The notes under the pieces were generated by a model. The model worked only from the letters and a program-made list of their open reading frames with translations. It was not told the DNA's origin and searched no databases. The position numbers were made by a program, and so were the translations under genes. Shown here one piece after another: positions 62,265 through 64,000 of a stretch of DNA of 64,000 nucleotides. This DNA comes from Clostridiales bacterium (lineage in GTDB: Bacteria > Bacillota > Clostridia > Oscillospirales > Acutalibacteraceae), in contig JAILOG010000007.1 in NCBI GenBank assembly GCA_024690965.1, positions 1-64,000 on the forward strand, written 5' to 3'. Positions within the stretch are counted from its first letter, which is position 1, and each line of letters opens with the position of its first letter.

Positions 62265-62909
62265 ATGAATAATGAAATATACTACACAGATTTGAATAGG
62301 ATTATCAATTCTCTTTTACAGCTGCGTTTGAAAGGCATAAGTATTGCCAAAGGTATCATAGGAGAGACATTAACTAATGATGACCTGTTTTTCTGTACTT
62401 CACTTGATAGGTGCCTTCGTTTGACTGATGGCATCATTATCCTGCTTAAAGAACGAAATTTGACGTGTGCTGGAGCCCTGTTGCGTCTACAAATGGATAA
62501 TTGTATGCGCACATATGCGGCTTTTATCGCCAAGGATAGAAGCAAGGTTATCGATTGCATAATTGATGGAATGCCAATCAACAAGCAACGAGATAATATG
62601 GGAAATCAGATGACAGACGGTTATCTAAAAACTGCAATCAGCCAATATGACACTGTTTTTGCACAAGTCTACAATCAAGCCAGTGGATTTATTCATTTAT
62701 CCGAAAAAGCATTCTATCAAATCGTGACAGATGTTAATGATGGAAAAATTGCTTTTCAGATCGGTCATGATTTGCCGGAAAAGCGAAACAAGACTTTGCT
62801 GGAATGCGCTAAAGCATTTCACCATTTCGTGGAGCTGCATTACAAAATGCTTGCTGCGGTTGTAGATAGCAAAACACGATTTGATCAAGAACATCAAGGG
62901 GATGAATAA
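62265..62909 (+). CDS. hypothetical helical protein downstream of the TIR cassette
   Basis: A 214-aa, mainly helical protein. The block LTCAGALLRLQMDNCMRTYAAF and a C-terminal FHHFVELHYKML resemble DUF5677- or HEPN-like helical bundles, but I do not recognise it firmly. The start at 62265 is only 4 nt after the second 36-bp repeat, and there is no strong ribosome site. Before the TIR insertion it was probably placed directly after hsdS. Confidence 0.55.
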   Translation: MNNEIYYTDLNRIINSLLQLRLKGISIAKGIIGETLTNDDLFFCTSLDRCLRLTDGIIILLKERNLTCAGALLRLQMDNCMRTYAAFIAKDRSKVIDCIIDGMPINKQRDNMGNQMTDGYLKTAISQYDTVFAQVYNQASGFIHLSEKAFYQIVTDVNDGKIAFQIGHDLPEKRNKTLLECAKAFHHFVELHYKMLAAVVDSKTRFDQEHQGDE

Positions 62910-62919
62910 AGGTGAGCAT

Positions 62920-63081
62920 GTGAATAACTATTTTTTCACAGATGAAGCGGTTGCATACCAACATCACCCCAGTAATGCTCATATCCGAAGCCATCCGTTT
63001 TATATACGCTCGAATGTCATAATGGAAATCGACGATTATCGCCAGTATCAGATAGACATTCAGCGCATCAGCGGTGAGTAG
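62920..63081 (+). CDS. 53-aa small protein
   Basis: GTG at 62920 is preceded by AAAGGTG with 5-nt spacing and lies 10 nt after the preceding stop. The chain is aromatic- and His-rich (NNYFFTDEAVAYQHHPS, then SNVIMEIDDYRQYQIDI). Codon use is ordinary. No family recognised; it could be the last small gene of the restriction operon. Confidence 0.5.
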   Translation: MNNYFFTDEAVAYQHHPSNAHIRSHPFYIRSNVIMEIDDYRQYQIDIQRISGE

Positions 63082-63162
63082 AATCATTAATGTATCCCAA
63101 TAAACGATTAGATGGATTTATAATAAACCTATCCATATTATCGAATATAGAGTTAATTCCCG

Positions 63163-63192
63163 GCGTCGATCTAAAAAGGTCGGCGCTGTTTT
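63163..63192 (+). terminator. terminator of the type I restriction operon
   Basis: A 9-bp stem GCGTCGATC/GGTCGGCGC (with G-U pairs) and loop TAAAAA is followed by TGTTTTTTG, 81 nt after the last stop codon. Confidence 0.75.
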
Positions 63193-63451
63193 TTGTTTCA
63201 GAAAAGTTAATAATATTTCAAAAAATTTTTAAAATCAGGAATATTTTTCCTCTGCCACCTCGTTATTATATAGAGGGGTATTTTCAAACAACTTTAAGTC
63301 TATTGAGAATACCGCACCAACACATTTAAATTCTCGTTTGCTTATTTAAAAAACTACTCCAACTTTTTTACATACAAAAACCGCAGCAGGCGTTTACTGT
63401 GCAAGTATTTGTACAGCAAGTCATCTTTAGCTTTAAATATTTCAAAATCCA
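63193..63451. other. intergenic AT-rich gap
   Basis: No gene is seen between the terminator and the promoter of the last gene. Short open frames here have no ribosome site and unlike composition. Confidence 0.45.
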
Positions 63452-63480
63452 TTGAAATACACGGTAAGCTTATATATAAT
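63452..63480 (+). promoter_or_regulatory. promoter of the partial gene at the right edge
   Basis: TTGAAA (63452-63457), a 17-nt spacer and perfect TATAAT (63475-63480), about 110 nt upstream of the start codon at 63592. Confidence 0.65.
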
Positions 63481-63591
63481 CATTTTGTCAGAGGTAAATG
63501 AATTATTACGCAAATTAATAATGTATCTGTCCCTGAATATGAAATCAAAAAGCTTACAAAAAAATCGTTAAAGCTAAAGGAGGCGCTTATT

Positions 63592-64000
63592 ATGACACCC
63601 GACACAACTTTACTTGACCTTGACCGTGCACCGACAATACTCGAAATGCGTGCGTTTTTCAAAAAACATGATTGGTCTGCCGCAAAAATCTCGGATCCAA
63701 AATCCCGATCACACGAAGACCATGAAACAGTCAGTTATGTTCAGCGCATAATGGACGCCGCCTTTGAACAGGAAGCACGCAAGAGAGGGCTGCCGGCGTG
63801 GTCGGGATATTTGGATCACACGACCAGACTGAACGGCGAAAAATTTCAGGACAATCCACTTATCGCGCTGCGTGATAATGTGGAGGATTTAGTTTCGGAC
63901 GGAGTGCGGATGCTGCTCACCGGTCCGGATGAAATCGTTGAGTCAATATTCAGCCAGTTTAATCTTGACGATCCCGATCTTGATAAAAAAGCGGACGATT
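63592..64000 (+). CDS. partial hypothetical protein cut by the window edge
   Basis: ATG at 63592 follows AAAGGAGG by 9 nt, and the frame is open for 136 codons to the end of the window with good codon use. It begins MTPDTTLLDLDRAPTILEM and is acidic and helical (ALRDNVEDLVSDGVRMLL, then DEIVESIFSQFNLDD). No domain recognised. GC content is higher than in the gap before it. The C-terminus and length are unknown. Confidence 0.75.
   Translation, partial: MTPDTTLLDLDRAPTILEMRAFFKKHDWSAAKISDPKSRSHEDHETVSYVQRIMDAAFEQEARKRGLPAWSGYLDHTTRLNGEKFQDNPLIALRDNVEDLVSDGVRMLLTGPDEIVESIFSQFNLDDPDLDKKADD

Overview
The window looks like a chromosome segment of a low- to mid-GC, Gram-positive, spore-forming gut anaerobe of the Clostridia, most likely Oscillospiraceae and possibly Ruminococcus-like. 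Reasons: two secreted proteins end in type I dockerins (367-2691 and 7802-11509). Both dipicolinate synthase subunits are present (28348-29765), so endospores are expected. A MurT/GatD pair, lipobox lipoproteins, strong AGGAGG ribosome binding sites and the pyruvate,phosphate dikinase fit the same group. Placement below family level is inference; no rRNA is present.

Region by region. 1-7.4 kb: a hairpin-rich intergenic repeat, a leucine-rich-repeat dockerin protein, a membrane C39-like cysteine peptidase, a zinc-ribbon membrane protein, a rod-shaped RNA resembling 6S RNA, and two lipoproteins. 7.4-11.5 kb: tRNA-Ala preceded by two tandem truncated copies of its 5' half, then a dockerin protein with 13 SH3 repeats. 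11.6-17.7 kb: zinc-uptake genes without a permease, an AAA-CYTH fusion, and an autoregulated TetR/iron alcohol dehydrogenase/flavodoxin operon. 17.8-23.3 kb: a two-component system divergent from a VTC-DUF4956-lipoprotein operon; the two promoters share the same tandem 11-bp repeat 4 nt from the -10. 23.6-33.9 kb: housekeeping and sporulation genes, tRNAs, MurT/GatD. 34-38.7 kb: rpsL, rpsG, fusA, tuf. 38.8-48.2 kb: tRNAs, a broken DUF4160-like gene, a binding protein fused to SH3, nif3-trmK-pth-prs-glmU(N), and ppdK.

48.3-64 kb is an accessory island rich in probable defence genes. It holds an orphan gene, a putative reader-nuclease gene bracketed by a 13-bp inverted repeat, and a TnpV/DUF6809 mobile-element pair. 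Next comes a four-gene minus-strand operon (55181 to 51221): a 158-aa protein, an unlisted 52-aa protein, a 214-aa protein and a superfamily 2 helicase fused to an HELLH metallopeptidase-like domain. Then follow an HTH gene coupled to a complete type I restriction-modification operon (hsdR, hsdM, hsdS) and a TIR-domain gene sitting between two exact 36-bp copies of the end of hsdS, plus further unknown genes and one cut by the window edge.

The best candidates for undescribed biology are the helicase-metallopeptidase operon, the TIR cassette inserted into the type I operon with a 36-bp duplication, the tRNA-Ala stubs, and the GatD homologue lacking its nucleophile cysteine.
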